This document shows positions 49,175 through 58,351 of a stretch of 64,000 nucleotides of DNA, piece by piece. A model generated the notes under the pieces. The model saw only the letters and a program-made list of their open reading frames with translations, had not been told where the DNA came from and searched no databases. Both the position numbers and the translations under genes were made by a program. Position 1 is the first letter of the stretch. The number at the start of each line of letters is the position of its first letter. This DNA comes from DASSUW01 sp963740605 (GTDB taxonomy: Bacteria > Actinomycetota > Thermoleophilia > Solirubrobacterales > Solirubrobacteraceae): NCBI GenBank assembly GCA_963740605.1, contig CAVUFC010000021.1, forward strand, positions 62,001 through 126,000. Direction: 5' to 3'.

Positions 49175-50325
49175 CGCATCTCCTCGAGCGGCAGCGATGC
49201 GTGGACGGCGAAGCCCGTGCCGGCGCGGGGCCCGGCCGCCAGCTCGCCGCCGTACAGCGCGGCGCGCTCGCGCATGCCCACGAGACCGTGGCCGTGGCCG
49301 TTGCGCGCCGCCGTCCCTGCGCCGCCGTCGTCCTCGATCCCGAGCTCGAGGCGGCGGGAGCCGAACCGCACGAGCACGCGGGTCGGCGCGCCCGACGCGT
49401 GCTTGAGCGTGTTCGTGAGCGCTTCCTGCACGATCCGGTAGGCAGCGAGGTCGAGCCCGGGCTGCAGCGCGCGCGGCTCGCCCTCGACCGCCAGCTCGAC
49501 CGGCTGGCCCGCCTCGCGGAGGCGGTCGACGAGCGCCGGCAGGCTCTCCATCCCCGGTTGCGGCGCGAGCACGAGGCCCTCGTCGTCGGTGCGCAGGAGA
49601 CCGAGCAGGCGGCGCATCTCCCCGAGCGCGCCGCGCCCGAGTTCCTCGACCTCGTGGAGCAGCTGCGCGTCCTCCGGCCGGTCGCCGGCGATCCGCCGGC
49701 GCACGACGCCGTTCTGGACCACCATCACGCTCACCGAGTGGGCGACGACGTCGTGCAGCTCGCGCGCGATCCGCGCACGCTCCTCGAGCACGGCCTCGCG
49801 GGCGAGGCGCTCGCGATCGCGCTCGAGCCGGGTCGCGTGGTCCTCCAGGCGCGCGGCCCGCACTCCCCGGTCGCGCAGCGCTGCTCCGAGGCCCCACGCG
49901 CCTCCGAACAGGATGACGACGAACACGAAATCGCCCGCGCCGTGCGGGTCGGGCGCCGTCGCCAGTCCGACCGCCGTGACGGCGACCGCGATCGCCAGTC
50001 CGATCAGGCTCGCGCGGCGCTCCGCGTTCGCTCCGACCGAATACGTCGCGACGAGCGTCACCAGGATCACCGACAGGTCGCCGCCCGCATGCGGGCTCAC
50101 GAGCGTCAGCGCGGCCATCGCGGCCATCACGACGACCAGCACCGTCAGCGGACGCCGCCGGCGCCAGGCGAGCGGCAGCGTCATCGCGAGCGCGAGCGGC
50201 ACCAGTGCCGCGCGCGGATGCTCGAGCGCGTCGGTGACGATCGTCGCGACGGCAAGCGTCGCGAGCGCGAGCGCGATCAGCGCGTCGAGCAGGTCCTGCC
50301 GTCGGAGGCGCAGCGGTTCGGGCAT
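49171..50325 (-). CDS. Sensor histidine kinase (NarL partner, HisKA_3)
   Basis: A 384-aa membrane kinase. Four to five N-terminal helices (residues 15-150; LIALALATLAVATIVTDAL, LTVLVVVMAAMAALTLV, FVFVVILFGGAWGLGAAL) are followed by a coiled coil. HisKA_3 has the phospho-His in RARIARELHDVVAHSVSVMV, and an ATPase domain has N-box TNTLKHASGAPTRV and G-box GHGHGLVGMRERAALYGG. The sensing segment is membranous with no large external domain, as in LiaS/DesK-like kinases, so it may sense the envelope. It is coupled to the regulator by GTGA. Confidence 0.92.
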   Translation of the reverse strand: MPEPLRLRRQDLLDALIALALATLAVATIVTDALEHPRAALVPLALAMTLPLAWRRRRPLTVLVVVMAAMAALTLVSPHAGGDLSVILVTLVATYSVGANAERRASLIGLAIAVAVTAVGLATAPDPHGAGDFVFVVILFGGAWGLGAALRDRGVRAARLEDHATRLERDRERLAREAVLEERARIARELHDVVAHSVSVMVVQNGVVRRRIAGDRPEDAQLLHEVEELGRGALGEMRRLLGLLRTDDEGLVLAPQPGMESLPALVDRLREAGQPVELAVEGEPRALQPGLDLAAYRIVQEALTNTLKHASGAPTRVLVRFGSRRLELGIEDDGGAGTAARNGHGHGLVGMRERAALYGGELAAGPRAGTGFAVHASLPLEEMR

Positions 50326-50362
50326 CTCGCCGCCAACGTACCCCGCGTCGCGCGTCTTGCGC

Positions 50363-50437
50363 ATCGCCCGGCGGGGCGATCCGTCTGCCGGAAGACATCG
50401 CCCGTGTGGGGGACGTCGCTCGCGACCGGCGGGCGAT
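50363..50437. promoter_or_regulatory. Cluster of ATCGCCC/GGGCGAT half-sites
   Basis: Four copies of one heptamer lie between the divergent sensor-kinase and membrane-protein genes: ATCGCCC at 50363-50369, GGGCGAT at 50374-50380 (together a perfect inverted repeat with 4-bp spacer), ATCGCCC at 50397-50403 and GGGCGAT at 50431-50437. They are plausible sites for the NarL-type regulator encoded here. Confidence 0.5.
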
Positions 50438-50494
50438 GACCCGTGGCGCCGGCCGCCGTACGTTCGCCACGTCATCGAACCTGGAGGACGCACC

Positions 50495-51181
50495 ATGACC
50501 ACGAAGGTCGATCGCTTCCGTCGCCGGCTCGCCGGCATCTGTCTCATTGCCGGCCCGGTCGCGCTTGCGGTCTCACTCGCGACGAAGACCGTCTCGCAGG
50601 CCGACGAGCGCGCGATGCTCGACTCGGTCGCGGCGCACGGCACCCGCAACGACGTCTCGGCGGTCGCCCAGTTGATCGCCGTCGTGCTGCTGATCCCCGG
50701 CACGGTCGCGATCGTGCACCTGGTGCGCGACCGCGGCTCGCGGCTCGGGCACGTCGCCGGGGCGCTGCTGCTGCTCAACCTCGTCGGCAACGCCGCCGAC
50801 GTCGCCCACAGCGCCACGCTCGCGGGCCTGGCGCAGGACGGGGTGACCCCGGGCGACGTGACGGTCCTGACGACGATCCACGAGAACGCCGCGTACAGCC
50901 TGGCGGAGCTGTGCGTGCTGTTCGGCCTGCTCGGCTTCCCGGTCCTGGCGGCGGCGCTGTGGCGCTGCGGCGGCGTCCCGCGCGCGATCCCCGTCGTGCT
51001 GATCGTCGGCGTGGTCTCGTTCTTCTTCCCGATCTCCGAGGGCATCGGCGGGGCGCTGATGGCGGTGGCGTTCGCGTGGATCGGCGTCGACCTGCTGCGC
51101 GCCCCGGACGCCGTCTGGCGCACCGGCTGGCGTGCAGGCGAGCGGGCCACGGCGCGCGTCGCGGCCCCGCAGCCCGCCTGA
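50495..51181 (+). CDS. DUF4386-like integral membrane protein
   Basis: A 228-aa protein with about six transmembrane helices: LAGICLIAGPVALAVSLATK, VAQLIAVVLLIPGTVAIVHL, VAGALLLLNLVGNAADVAHS, SLAELCVLFGLLGFPVLAAA and AIPVVLIVGVVSFFFPISEG. The pattern fits the DUF4386 family; function unknown. CTGGAGGAC eight nt before the ATG gives a clear ribosome site. It is divergent from the two-component system and lies downstream of a cluster of palindromic half-sites, so it is probably controlled by that system. Confidence 0.8.
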   Translation: MTTKVDRFRRRLAGICLIAGPVALAVSLATKTVSQADERAMLDSVAAHGTRNDVSAVAQLIAVVLLIPGTVAIVHLVRDRGSRLGHVAGALLLLNLVGNAADVAHSATLAGLAQDGVTPGDVTVLTTIHENAAYSLAELCVLFGLLGFPVLAAALWRCGGVPRAIPVVLIVGVVSFFFPISEGIGGALMAVAFAWIGVDLLRAPDAVWRTGWRAGERATARVAAPQPA

Positions 51182-51185
51182 GGCG

Positions 51186-52511
51186 TCAGAGCGCGTGCTC
51201 GACCTGCGACGCGCGCTCGGCCTCGACGAAGATGATTACGCGGTCGCCCGCACGGAGGACGTCAGTGCCGTGCGGGAAGACCGCGTTGCCGTTGCGGATC
51301 AGCGCCCCGATCGTCGACCCGGTCGCCGGCAGCTCGTTGAAGCGTTTGCCCGCCAGTTCGGAATCCGGCCGCACGGTGAGGTCGAGGATCTCGAACCGGT
51401 CGCCCTCGAGCATCGCGATCTGGCGGATCCGCGGGTCGTGCGCGAAGCGGACCATCTCCTCGGCGGTGACCTGGCGCGGGTTGATCGCGATGTCGACGCC
51501 GCCGCGCTCGTACACACCGACCGAGACCTCGTCGTGGACGAGCGCGAATGTGAGCCGCACGCCGTGTGACTTCGCGAGAATCGCCCCGTAAAGGTTGCGG
51601 GCGTCGTCGTTGAGGCAGAACACGGCGGCCGTCGCCCTACCGATCCGCTCGCGCTCGAGGAAGTCGGGGTCGAACGCGTGCGCGTGGAAGCAGCGCGCCG
51701 CCGGCAGCTGCTCGGCGACCTCCCGGGCGCGCTCGCGCTGGGCGTCCACGAGCCGGACGCGGATCGAGTGCTCGATCAGCACGCGCGCGATCGTGGTGCC
51801 CATCTGGCCGGCGCCGAAGATCACGACGTCGTTGACCCGATCGTCGCGGCCCGCGATCACCCGGCTCCAGGCGCGCGCTCCGCTCGGCGAGGCGATCACC
51901 ACGACGCGGTCTCCCGGCAGCACCTTCTCGATGCCGCGCGGCGCCACCATCCGGCGGCCGCGGATCAGCGCGGCGATGCGGGACTCCGCCGGGATGTCGG
52001 CCTCACGGAGCGCGCGACCGATGATCGAGCCCTTGCGCGCCTCGCCCGGGACGTCGAACTCGACGATCTGGACCTTGCCATCGGCGAACGCGTCCGTGTG
52101 GCGCGCGGCCGGGATGCCGAGGATCCCGGCGATCGCGTTCGCGGTCTCGAGCTCCGGCGAGACCATGAAGTCGACGTCGAGCTGGCGCTCGCGCCACGCC
52201 TCCAGGTAGGCCGCGCTCGTGGTGCGGATGATGGTCTGCGCCCCGGCCAGGCGCTTGACGAGCATCGCGCAGATCAGGTTGGCCTCCTCGCGCGGGCTGC
52301 ACCCGACGAACAGGTCGCAGCCGCCGTCGGTCGCTCGCGTGACCACGCGCTTGGACGTTCCGTCGCCCTCGACCGTCGCCACGTCGAAGTGGTCGGCGAG
52401 CGCCGCGAGTTGGTGCGCGTCGGCATCGATGACGGTGACGTCGTGCTCCTCGTGAAGGGCGCCGATCAGGGCATGGCCGACGTGGCCCGCGCCAAGCACG
52501 ACGATCCGCAT
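51186..52511 (-). CDS. trkA: Trk potassium-uptake NAD-binding subunit
   Basis: A 441-aa cytoplasmic regulatory subunit of the Trk/Ktr potassium channel. It has two RCK units, each a TrkA_N Rossmann domain (MRIVVLGAGHVGHALIGALH at 1-20 and VVIFGAGQMGTTIARVL near 230) followed by TrkA_C. The first nucleotide loop ends with the acidic IDAD, as in NAD-binding members. It sits head-to-head with trkH. TACGCT six nt before the ATG points to a leaderless transcript. The gene faces dlr-like convergent DUF4386 with 4 bp between stops. Confidence 0.94.
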   Translation of the reverse strand: MRIVVLGAGHVGHALIGALHEEHDVTVIDADAHQLAALADHFDVATVEGDGTSKRVVTRATDGGCDLFVGCSPREEANLICAMLVKRLAGAQTIIRTTSAAYLEAWRERQLDVDFMVSPELETANAIAGILGIPAARHTDAFADGKVQIVEFDVPGEARKGSIIGRALREADIPAESRIAALIRGRRMVAPRGIEKVLPGDRVVVIASPSGARAWSRVIAGRDDRVNDVVIFGAGQMGTTIARVLIEHSIRVRLVDAQRERAREVAEQLPAARCFHAHAFDPDFLERERIGRATAAVFCLNDDARNLYGAILAKSHGVRLTFALVHDEVSVGVYERGGVDIAINPRQVTAEEMVRFAHDPRIRQIAMLEGDRFEILDLTVRPDSELAGKRFNELPATGSTIGALIRNGNAVFPHGTDVLRAGDRVIIFVEAERASQVEHAL

Positions 52512-52517
52512 GCCGCG

Positions 52518-52523
52518 AGCGTA
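52518..52523 (-). promoter_or_regulatory. -10-like hexamer for leaderless trkA
   Basis: TACGCT on the minus strand ends exactly 6 nt before the ATG at 52511; the intergenic space to trkH is only 23 bp. Confidence 0.45.
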
Positions 52524-52534
52524 CGGGATCGCCG

Positions 52535-54064
52535 ATGATCCCGGGCATGCGTGCTGCCAAAGCCCTCGCTCGCGTGGTCGGGGTCGACGTCGGTGGGGCG
52601 CTCAACCTGGTCGGATCGCTGGTCAAGTGGCTCAGCCTGGCGTTTCTGTTCCCGGTCGCCGTCGGGCTCGTGTACGGGGACCCGGTGTGGCCGTTCCTCG
52701 TCGCCGGGCTCGCGACAGCGGCCTGCGGCGAGGCGCTGGAGCGCGTGACCAACGGCAAGGACCGGGTCGGCGCGCGCGAGGGCTACCTCGTCGTCTCGCT
52801 GGTGTGGGTGCTCGTCGCCGTGTTCGGCGCGCTGCCCTACTTGCTCGCCGTGCCGCAACTGTCCCGGCCGATCGATGCGCTGTTCGAGTCGATGTCCGGC
52901 TTCTCCACGACAGGATCGAGCGTGCTCACCGATATCCCGGCGCTGACGCACGCGATGCTGATGTGGCGCCAGTTCACGACATGGATCGGAGGCGCGGGAA
53001 TCATCGTCCTGTTCCTCGCGGTGCTGCCGCGCCTGCGGATCGGCGGCCGCCAGGCGCTCTTCAAGACCGAGATGCCCGGACCGGAGCTGCCGCTCGCGAC
53101 GACGATCCGTGCGGCCGGCCGCCGGTTCCTCGTGCTGTACGTCGCCATCACGGCGCTCGAGGCGGCGATCCTCGCCGTGTTCGGCTGGACCGGCATCGAC
53201 CCGCGCATGAGCGTGTTCAACGCGGTCTCGCACGCATTCGCGACGATCGCGACCGCCGGATTCTCGCCGGAGGCGCGCTCGATCGAGCCGTTCGCTCCCG
53301 CCAGTCAGTGGGTGATCGTCGTCTTCATGCTCGTCGCCGGCACCAACTTCGCCCTGCTCTACGCCGGGATCGTGGCGCGTCGCCCGCGCGTGTTCACGCG
53401 CGACGACGAGTTCCGGATCGGCCTGCTCGTCGTCGCCGCAGCCGCATTGATCGTCGTCGTCGAGTTGCTGAGCTCCGGGACGCTCCACGGCGCCACGGCG
53501 GTGCGCTCCGGCGTCTTCAACACGGTGTCGATGCTGACGACGACGGGCTTCGCCGACGCCGACTTCAGCCTGTGGACGCCGCTCACCGCGCTCGTGCTGT
53601 TCGGCGTCGCGCTGCTCGGCGCGTCCGCTGGCTCAACCAGCGGCTCCATCAAGCTCATCCGTCACATCGTGATCGCCAAGATGCTGCGCCGCGAGATCGA
53701 CCAGAGCGTGCATCCGCACGTCGTCGCGCCGCTGCGCGTCAACGGCGAGCCGATCGACGAGCGGGCGCTGCGCGCGATCATCGTCTTCGTCTTCCTGTAC
53801 CTGGGCGTCTGCGCGGCCGGGGCGCTGGTGATCCTCGCCGACTCGGCGCTTCAGGACGTTGACCTGACCGCGTTCCAGTCGCTCGCGGCGTCGATCACGA
53901 CGCTCGGAGGCGTCGGCCCGGGGCTCGGGTTCGCCGGTCCGATGGGCTCGTTCGCACCGTTCAGCGACTTCTCCAAGGTCGTGCTGACTGCGCTGATGTA
54001 CCTGGGACGGCTCGAGATCGTGCCGGTGCTCGTGCTCTTCACTGCGAGCCACTGGCGGGCATAA
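52535..54064 (+). CDS. trkH: Trk potassium-uptake membrane subunit
   Basis: A 509-aa TrkH/KtrB channel subunit with four M1-P-M2 repeats. The filter-forming P-loops are GFSTTGSSVLTD, ATIATAGFSPEARS, SMLTTTGFADADFS and TTLGGVGPGLGFAG; each keeps the filter Gly. Lys/Arg in the last repeat (SDFSKVVLTALMYLGRLE) fits the family. It pairs with trkA, which is divergently transcribed 23 bp away. A second ATG at 52547 is an equally good start. The end overlaps the convergent CPA2 antiporter by 26 nt. Confidence 0.94.
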   Translation: MIPGMRAAKALARVVGVDVGGALNLVGSLVKWLSLAFLFPVAVGLVYGDPVWPFLVAGLATAACGEALERVTNGKDRVGAREGYLVVSLVWVLVAVFGALPYLLAVPQLSRPIDALFESMSGFSTTGSSVLTDIPALTHAMLMWRQFTTWIGGAGIIVLFLAVLPRLRIGGRQALFKTEMPGPELPLATTIRAAGRRFLVLYVAITALEAAILAVFGWTGIDPRMSVFNAVSHAFATIATAGFSPEARSIEPFAPASQWVIVVFMLVAGTNFALLYAGIVARRPRVFTRDDEFRIGLLVVAAAALIVVVELLSSGTLHGATAVRSGVFNTVSMLTTTGFADADFSLWTPLTALVLFGVALLGASAGSTSGSIKLIRHIVIAKMLRREIDQSVHPHVVAPLRVNGEPIDERALRAIIVFVFLYLGVCAAGALVILADSALQDVDLTAFQSLAASITTLGGVGPGLGFAGPMGSFAPFSDFSKVVLTALMYLGRLEIVPVLVLFTASHWRA

Positions 54065-55220
54065 GGGCGATCGCCACGGCGGGCAGCACGAGCAGCGACA
54101 CCATCCCGGCGCCGACGAGCGCCACCGATTCCTCGTCGCCCAGCCGGCCCGTCTGGGTGGCCACCTCGGTGATCGCGACGATGAGCGGGAGCGCCGAAGC
54201 CGACAGCAGCGCGAGCGCCATCCGTTCGCGGGCGGGAAGCTCGTTGCGGTAGAGCAGCCACGCCGGTACCCCGCGCGCGACGAGGAACATGAGCGCGAAC
54301 ACCGGCACCAGCGCGAGCGCGGTCGCGCTGCTCAGCAGGGCGTCGAGATTGAACTCGATCCCGGTCGCGATGAAGAAGATCGGGATGAAGAACCCGTAGC
54401 CGATGCCCTCGAGCTTGACGTGGAAGGCCTCCGCCGCCTCACCTTGCGCGACGAGGCCGGTGATCAGGCCGGCGGCGAAGGCGCCGAGCACGACGTCGAG
54501 GCCGAGCGACCCGGCGAGCAGGAACAGCGCACCGAGCAGCAGCACGGCGAGACGGACGGCGAGCTGGCCGCTCGAGTGCATCGTCGCCTCGACGAGCCGC
54601 ACCAGCCGCGGCGGCCGCGCGCGCAGCGCCAGCCCGCCGGCGGCGACGGCCACCGCGGCGAACACGAGCAGCAGCAGCGAGCGCCACGCGTCGCCGGAGA
54701 GCACGGCGAGGATGATCGACAGCGAGACGATCGGGCCGAGCTCGCCTGCCGCGCCGGCGGCGAGCGCGCAGCGCCCGAACGGCTGGTCGACGAGGCCCGC
54801 GTCCTTGACGATCGGGACCATCGCGCCGAGCGCGGTCGTGGTCAACGCCAGCCCGACCAGCACCGGCGTGCCGACGAGGCCGACCGCGTACAGCAGGCCT
54901 CCCGCCGCGAGCCCGATCACCAGCGACAGTCCCCAACCGCGCGCCGCCAACTGAGCGGGTGCGCCGCGCACGCGGTCGAACTCGATCTCCATCCCGGCCA
55001 GGAAGAACAGGAACGCGAGGCCGAGCTGCTTGAACACGTCGAGCATGTCGCCCGGCTTGGCGACGTCGAGAACGTCGGGCCCGACGATGATCCCGAGCAC
55101 GAGCTCGGCCACGACGATCGGTACGCGCACCCGTGTCGGCAGGTCCGCGATGACCGGTGCGAGCGCCGCGACGGCGAGCACGATCAGCAGCGTCTCTCGG
55201 TCGACCTCCACGGCGTGCAT
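54039..55220 (-). CDS. CPA2-family cation/proton antiporter
   Basis: A 393-aa Na+/K+:H+ antiporter-type membrane protein with about 11-12 helices: IVVAELVLGIIVGPDVLDVA, LGLAFLFFLAGMEIEFDRVR, FGRCALAAGAAGELGPIVSL and FIPIFFIATGIEFNLDALLS. The core helix has GELG rather than the DD of NhaA-type exchangers, like KefB/GerN relatives. No C-terminal RCK domain is attached. Its place beside Trk suggests joint potassium/pH homeostasis. It starts 23 bp from the divergent S15 peptidase gene. Confidence 0.9.
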   Translation of the reverse strand: MHAVEVDRETLLIVLAVAALAPVIADLPTRVRVPIVVAELVLGIIVGPDVLDVAKPGDMLDVFKQLGLAFLFFLAGMEIEFDRVRGAPAQLAARGWGLSLVIGLAAGGLLYAVGLVGTPVLVGLALTTTALGAMVPIVKDAGLVDQPFGRCALAAGAAGELGPIVSLSIILAVLSGDAWRSLLLLVFAAVAVAAGGLALRARPPRLVRLVEATMHSSGQLAVRLAVLLLGALFLLAGSLGLDVVLGAFAAGLITGLVAQGEAAEAFHVKLEGIGYGFFIPIFFIATGIEFNLDALLSSATALALVPVFALMFLVARGVPAWLLYRNELPARERMALALLSASALPLIVAITEVATQTGRLGDEESVALVGAGMVSLLVLPAVAIALMPASGSQ

Positions 55221-55231
55221 CCTCGCGCATG

Positions 55232-55237
55232 TAAGTT
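55232..55237 (+). promoter_or_regulatory. -10-like hexamer for leaderless S15 peptidase gene
   Basis: TAAGTT ends 6 nt before the ATG at 55244; no ribosome-binding site fits in between. Confidence 0.4.
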
Positions 55238-55243
55238 CTCGGG

Positions 55244-57406
55244 ATGAGGAGAGTCCCCGTCTTCGCGCTGGCGGCCGCGATCACACTTGTCCCAGCGGCC
55301 TCTGCGGAGGCCGCTTTCAATGCCCGAGGGAGCGTCCAGCAGGTGCAGGTCACCGGCGCCAAGAAGGGCTCGAAGTTGATCCTGATGCGCAACGGCCATC
55401 GCGTCGCCGTCAAGCGCGCAGGCAAGCTCGGCGGGGCGGTGTTCCGAAATCTGAAGCCCGGCAAGGGCTATCGGTTGCGGTCCAAGCGGTTGACGGTGAT
55501 GCCGAATCGCTCCAAGCCGCCGAGCACGAAGCTCTACAAGCAGACGATCCCGGCGAGCGGCTACGGCTACGTCCGTACGCGCGACGGGACCAAGCTGGCG
55601 ATCGACGTGCGCGTGCCGTCCGGGGCCGGCCCGTTCCCGACGGTGATCGAGTACGCCGGCTACGGCTACGCCAACCCGGCGGGCGCGCAGTCCGGGATCA
55701 GCCCGGTCCTCAACCTGCTCGGCTACGCGGTGGTCGACGTCAACATTCGCGGCACCGGCTGCTCGGGCGGCGCGTTCGACTTCTTCGAGCCGCTCCAGGG
55801 CCTCGACGGCTACGACATCATCGAGACCGTTGCGCGCCAGCCGTGGGTGCTCCACCACAAGGTCGGCATGGCGGGCGTGTCGTACGGCGGTATCAGCCAG
55901 CTGTTCGTCGCCGAGACCCGGCCGCCGAGCCTCGCCGCGATCACGCCGCTGTCGGTGATCGACAACACGCAGACGACGCTCTATCCGGGCGGCATCCTCA
56001 ACACCGGCTTCGCGCTGTCGTGGGCGAAGGATCGTGCGGACGACGCGCGACCGGCGACTGCGACGCGCGGCCAGCGGTGGGCGTACGACCGCATCAAGGG
56101 CGGCGATAAGACGTGCAAGGGCAACCAGGCGCTGCACGCCGAAGCCATCGACACGATCCGCAGGGTCCGCGCGAACAACTACTACCGGCCGCGCGTCGCC
56201 GATTCGCTCGCACCGGTCACGTTCGTGCACAAGATCAAGGCGCCGACGTACCTCGCGTGCCAGTGGACCGATGAGCAGACCGGTGCGCATTGCCCGACGC
56301 TGGCGAAGCGGTTCACTCACGCGAAGCACAAGTGGTTCACGTTCACCAACGGCGTGCACCCCGACTCGCTCGATCCCGAGTCGTTCAACCGCTGGTACGA
56401 CTTCCTGGAGATCTACGTCGCGCAGCGGGCGCCGAACATGCCCGCCTCGGCCAAGGCGCTGGCGCCGACCGTCTTCAAGGCCCTGATGGGCGTCGACGGC
56501 GTCACGCTGCCACCCGACCCACTCCAGGGCAAGCCGAGCCTGGCCGCCGCGCGGTCCGCGTTCGAGGCCCTGCCGTCAGTGCGGGTCCTGTTCGACAACG
56601 GTGCGGGCGGCCAGCCCGGCCACCCGTATCCGGGCTTCGAGCAGTCGTTCGCGCGCTTCCCGCTGCCGGGCACGACCGCGGCGTCGTGGTACCTGGAGGA
56701 CGGGGGAGTGCTGGCGCCTGCCAAGCAGGTCTCAGCGGGCTCGGACACGTTCACCTGGAACAAGGGCGCCCGCCCGGCGACCGACTTCACCGGCGACACC
56801 GGGTCCGGCGGCCTCTGGAACGCCATCCCGGCGTACAACTGGACGCAGAACCCGGCGGGGACGGCGCTGTCTTACGTGAGCGCACCGCTGACGACGAACA
56901 CGGTCGTGGTCGGCGGTGGCGCGGTGCAGGCGTGGGTCCGCTCGACGGCTCGTGACGTCGACCTCCAGGCCACGGTCACCGAGGTCCGGCCGGACGGCAA
57001 GGAGACGTTCGTGCAGAGCGGCTGGCTGCGCGCGAGCGTGCGCAAGCTCGACAAGAAGAAGAGCACGCAGCTCGAGCCGGTCCTGAGTCTCCGCCGCTCC
57101 GACGCGGCGCCGATGCCCAAGGGCAAGTTCGCGAAGCTGACGATCCCGCTCTACTACCAGGGCCACGCCTACCGGGCGGGTTCCCGGCTCCGGGTGATCA
57201 TCTCGGCCGTCAACGGCGACCAGCCCATCTGGGCATTCGCCGAGACGCGCCCGGCGCACGGGCATCCGAAGGTGACGATCGCGCGCTCGCCCTCGCGCCC
57301 GTCGCGGCTGCTGCTCCCCGTCGTCAGCGGGGTGAACGTGCCGACGGGCCTGCCGCCGTGCCCCGGCCTGCGCGGCGAACCCTGCCGGGACTACACCGGT
57401 GGGTGA
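55244..57406 (+). CDS. Secreted CocE/NonD-type S15 hydrolase
   Basis: A 720-aa exported serine hydrolase of the X-Pro dipeptidyl-peptidase (S15)/CocE group. The signal peptide ends near residue 24 (SAEA). A beta-rich N-terminal domain of about 100 residues (QVQVTGAKKGSKLILMRNGH) precedes the catalytic fold. That fold shows RTRDGTKLAIDVRVP, VIEYAGYGY, VDVNIRGTGCSGG, Ser213 in GVSYGG, and Asp/His candidates in CQWTDEQTG and GVHPDS. The C-terminal jelly-roll PepX_C domain covers about 490-690. It may cleave peptides or esters outside the cell. The downstream cupin overlaps it by 8 nt. Confidence 0.92.
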   Translation: MRRVPVFALAAAITLVPAASAEAAFNARGSVQQVQVTGAKKGSKLILMRNGHRVAVKRAGKLGGAVFRNLKPGKGYRLRSKRLTVMPNRSKPPSTKLYKQTIPASGYGYVRTRDGTKLAIDVRVPSGAGPFPTVIEYAGYGYANPAGAQSGISPVLNLLGYAVVDVNIRGTGCSGGAFDFFEPLQGLDGYDIIETVARQPWVLHHKVGMAGVSYGGISQLFVAETRPPSLAAITPLSVIDNTQTTLYPGGILNTGFALSWAKDRADDARPATATRGQRWAYDRIKGGDKTCKGNQALHAEAIDTIRRVRANNYYRPRVADSLAPVTFVHKIKAPTYLACQWTDEQTGAHCPTLAKRFTHAKHKWFTFTNGVHPDSLDPESFNRWYDFLEIYVAQRAPNMPASAKALAPTVFKALMGVDGVTLPPDPLQGKPSLAAARSAFEALPSVRVLFDNGAGGQPGHPYPGFEQSFARFPLPGTTAASWYLEDGGVLAPAKQVSAGSDTFTWNKGARPATDFTGDTGSGGLWNAIPAYNWTQNPAGTALSYVSAPLTTNTVVVGGGAVQAWVRSTARDVDLQATVTEVRPDGKETFVQSGWLRASVRKLDKKKSTQLEPVLSLRRSDAAPMPKGKFAKLTIPLYYQGHAYRAGSRLRVIISAVNGDQPIWAFAETRPAHGHPKVTIARSPSRPSRLLLPVVSGVNVPTGLPPCPGLRGEPCRDYTGG

Positions 57407-57809
57407 TTTGCCCTTCACGCTAAAGAACCTCAAGGCGGATCTGGAGGACGTCGGGTCCAGGTTCGACGGCGCGCCGGACCTGGAGTTCCGGTTGGCGACC
57501 GATGCGCTCGAGCTCGAGCAATCGGGCTTGAGCTACCAGCGCGTCCCGCCCGGCTATCGCTTTCCGTACGGCCACACGCACACGACGCAGGAGGAGGTGT
57601 ACGTGGTCGTGCGGGGGAGCGGGCGGATGAAGGTCGACGACGAGATCGTCGCGCTCGAGGAGTGGGACGCGGTGCGCGTCTCGCCCGGTGCGTGGCGAGG
57701 CTACGAGGCCGGGCCGGAGGGGCTCGAGATCCTCGTCATCGGCGCGCCCAATCTCGGCGAGGGTCGGCGCGAGGACGTCGAGGGCCGGCGCGACTGGTGG
57801 GCTGATTAG
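57399..57809 (+). CDS. Cupin-domain protein
   Basis: A 136-aa cupin: YQRVPPGYRFPYGHTHTTQE followed by EVYVVVRGSGRMKVDD (motif 1 with two His and Glu), then DAVRVSPGAWRGYEAGPEG (motif 2, in which the metal His is not evident). It probably binds a metal or small ligand; no reaction can be assigned. GTG 57399 overlaps the S15 gene by 8 nt, suggesting coupling. It converges with the membrane protein gene, overlapping by 4 nt. Confidence 0.82.
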   Translation: MGDLPFTLKNLKADLEDVGSRFDGAPDLEFRLATDALELEQSGLSYQRVPPGYRFPYGHTHTTQEEVYVVVRGSGRMKVDDEIVALEEWDAVRVSPGAWRGYEAGPEGLEILVIGAPNLGEGRREDVEGRRDWWAD

Positions 57810-58171
57810 CTGCGAGCGACGACGATCGCGCCGAGCGTGACGAGAACGCCGAGCCCGAGGAACCAGGGCTCGTAGAAGAGCAGGTCCCAGAGGAACTGCC
57901 CGGTCTGGTTCCGGGTCGCCCAGCCGTCGAACCGCAGGTGGACGACGTCCAACGCGTCGAGCGGCTTGGTCACGTACGCGGTCAACGCGTGCGCCATCGC
58001 GTAGGCCGAGCCGACCAGGGCGGGGACGATCACCAGCCAGCGCGGAAGCCGTAGGCCCCAGGGCCGGACGAGCGCCAGCGCTCCGAGTCCGACGAGGAAG
58101 ATCCCGGCGCCGGCGATCAGGCTGGCGCGCTGTATGCCGGCGGGGTCCTCGAACGTGCCCGCGAGCCCCAC
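57806..58171 (-). CDS. DUF3995-like membrane protein, N-terminus uncertain
   Basis: The minimal frame from GTG 58171 (121 aa) already begins inside a membrane protein. Upstream in the same frame lies NRSLAWAGYAASLWAITYAI, a clear first helix (to about 58250). No ATG, GTG or TTG is found there; the frame runs to a TAG at 58352. Helices in the called part are SLIAGAGIFLVGLGALALVR, LVIVPALVGSAYAMAHALTA and FLGLGVLVTLGAIVV. The pattern resembles DUF3995. The true start is either a non-canonical codon or in a different frame before a frameshift (a GTG-initiated frame exists at 58311). Confidence 0.6.
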   Translation of the reverse strand: MGLAGTFEDPAGIQRASLIAGAGIFLVGLGALALVRPWGLRLPRWLVIVPALVGSAYAMAHALTAYVTKPLDALDVVHLRFDGWATRNQTGQFLWDLLFYEPWFLGLGVLVTLGAIVVARS

Positions 58172-58351
58172 GGTGCCGCCGAGCCCCTGGTAGCCGCGGA
58201 CCCCGATCGCGTACGTGATCGCCCAGAGGGACGCGGCGTATCCGGCCCAGGCCAGCGAGCGGTTGCGTGTGGCGACAGTCGTGCATCCAGGGTCGCCCGC
58301 GCCGCGGCCACCCTCAGTGCGGTCAGTAGGCGTTCGGCGGTGCGGACATCC

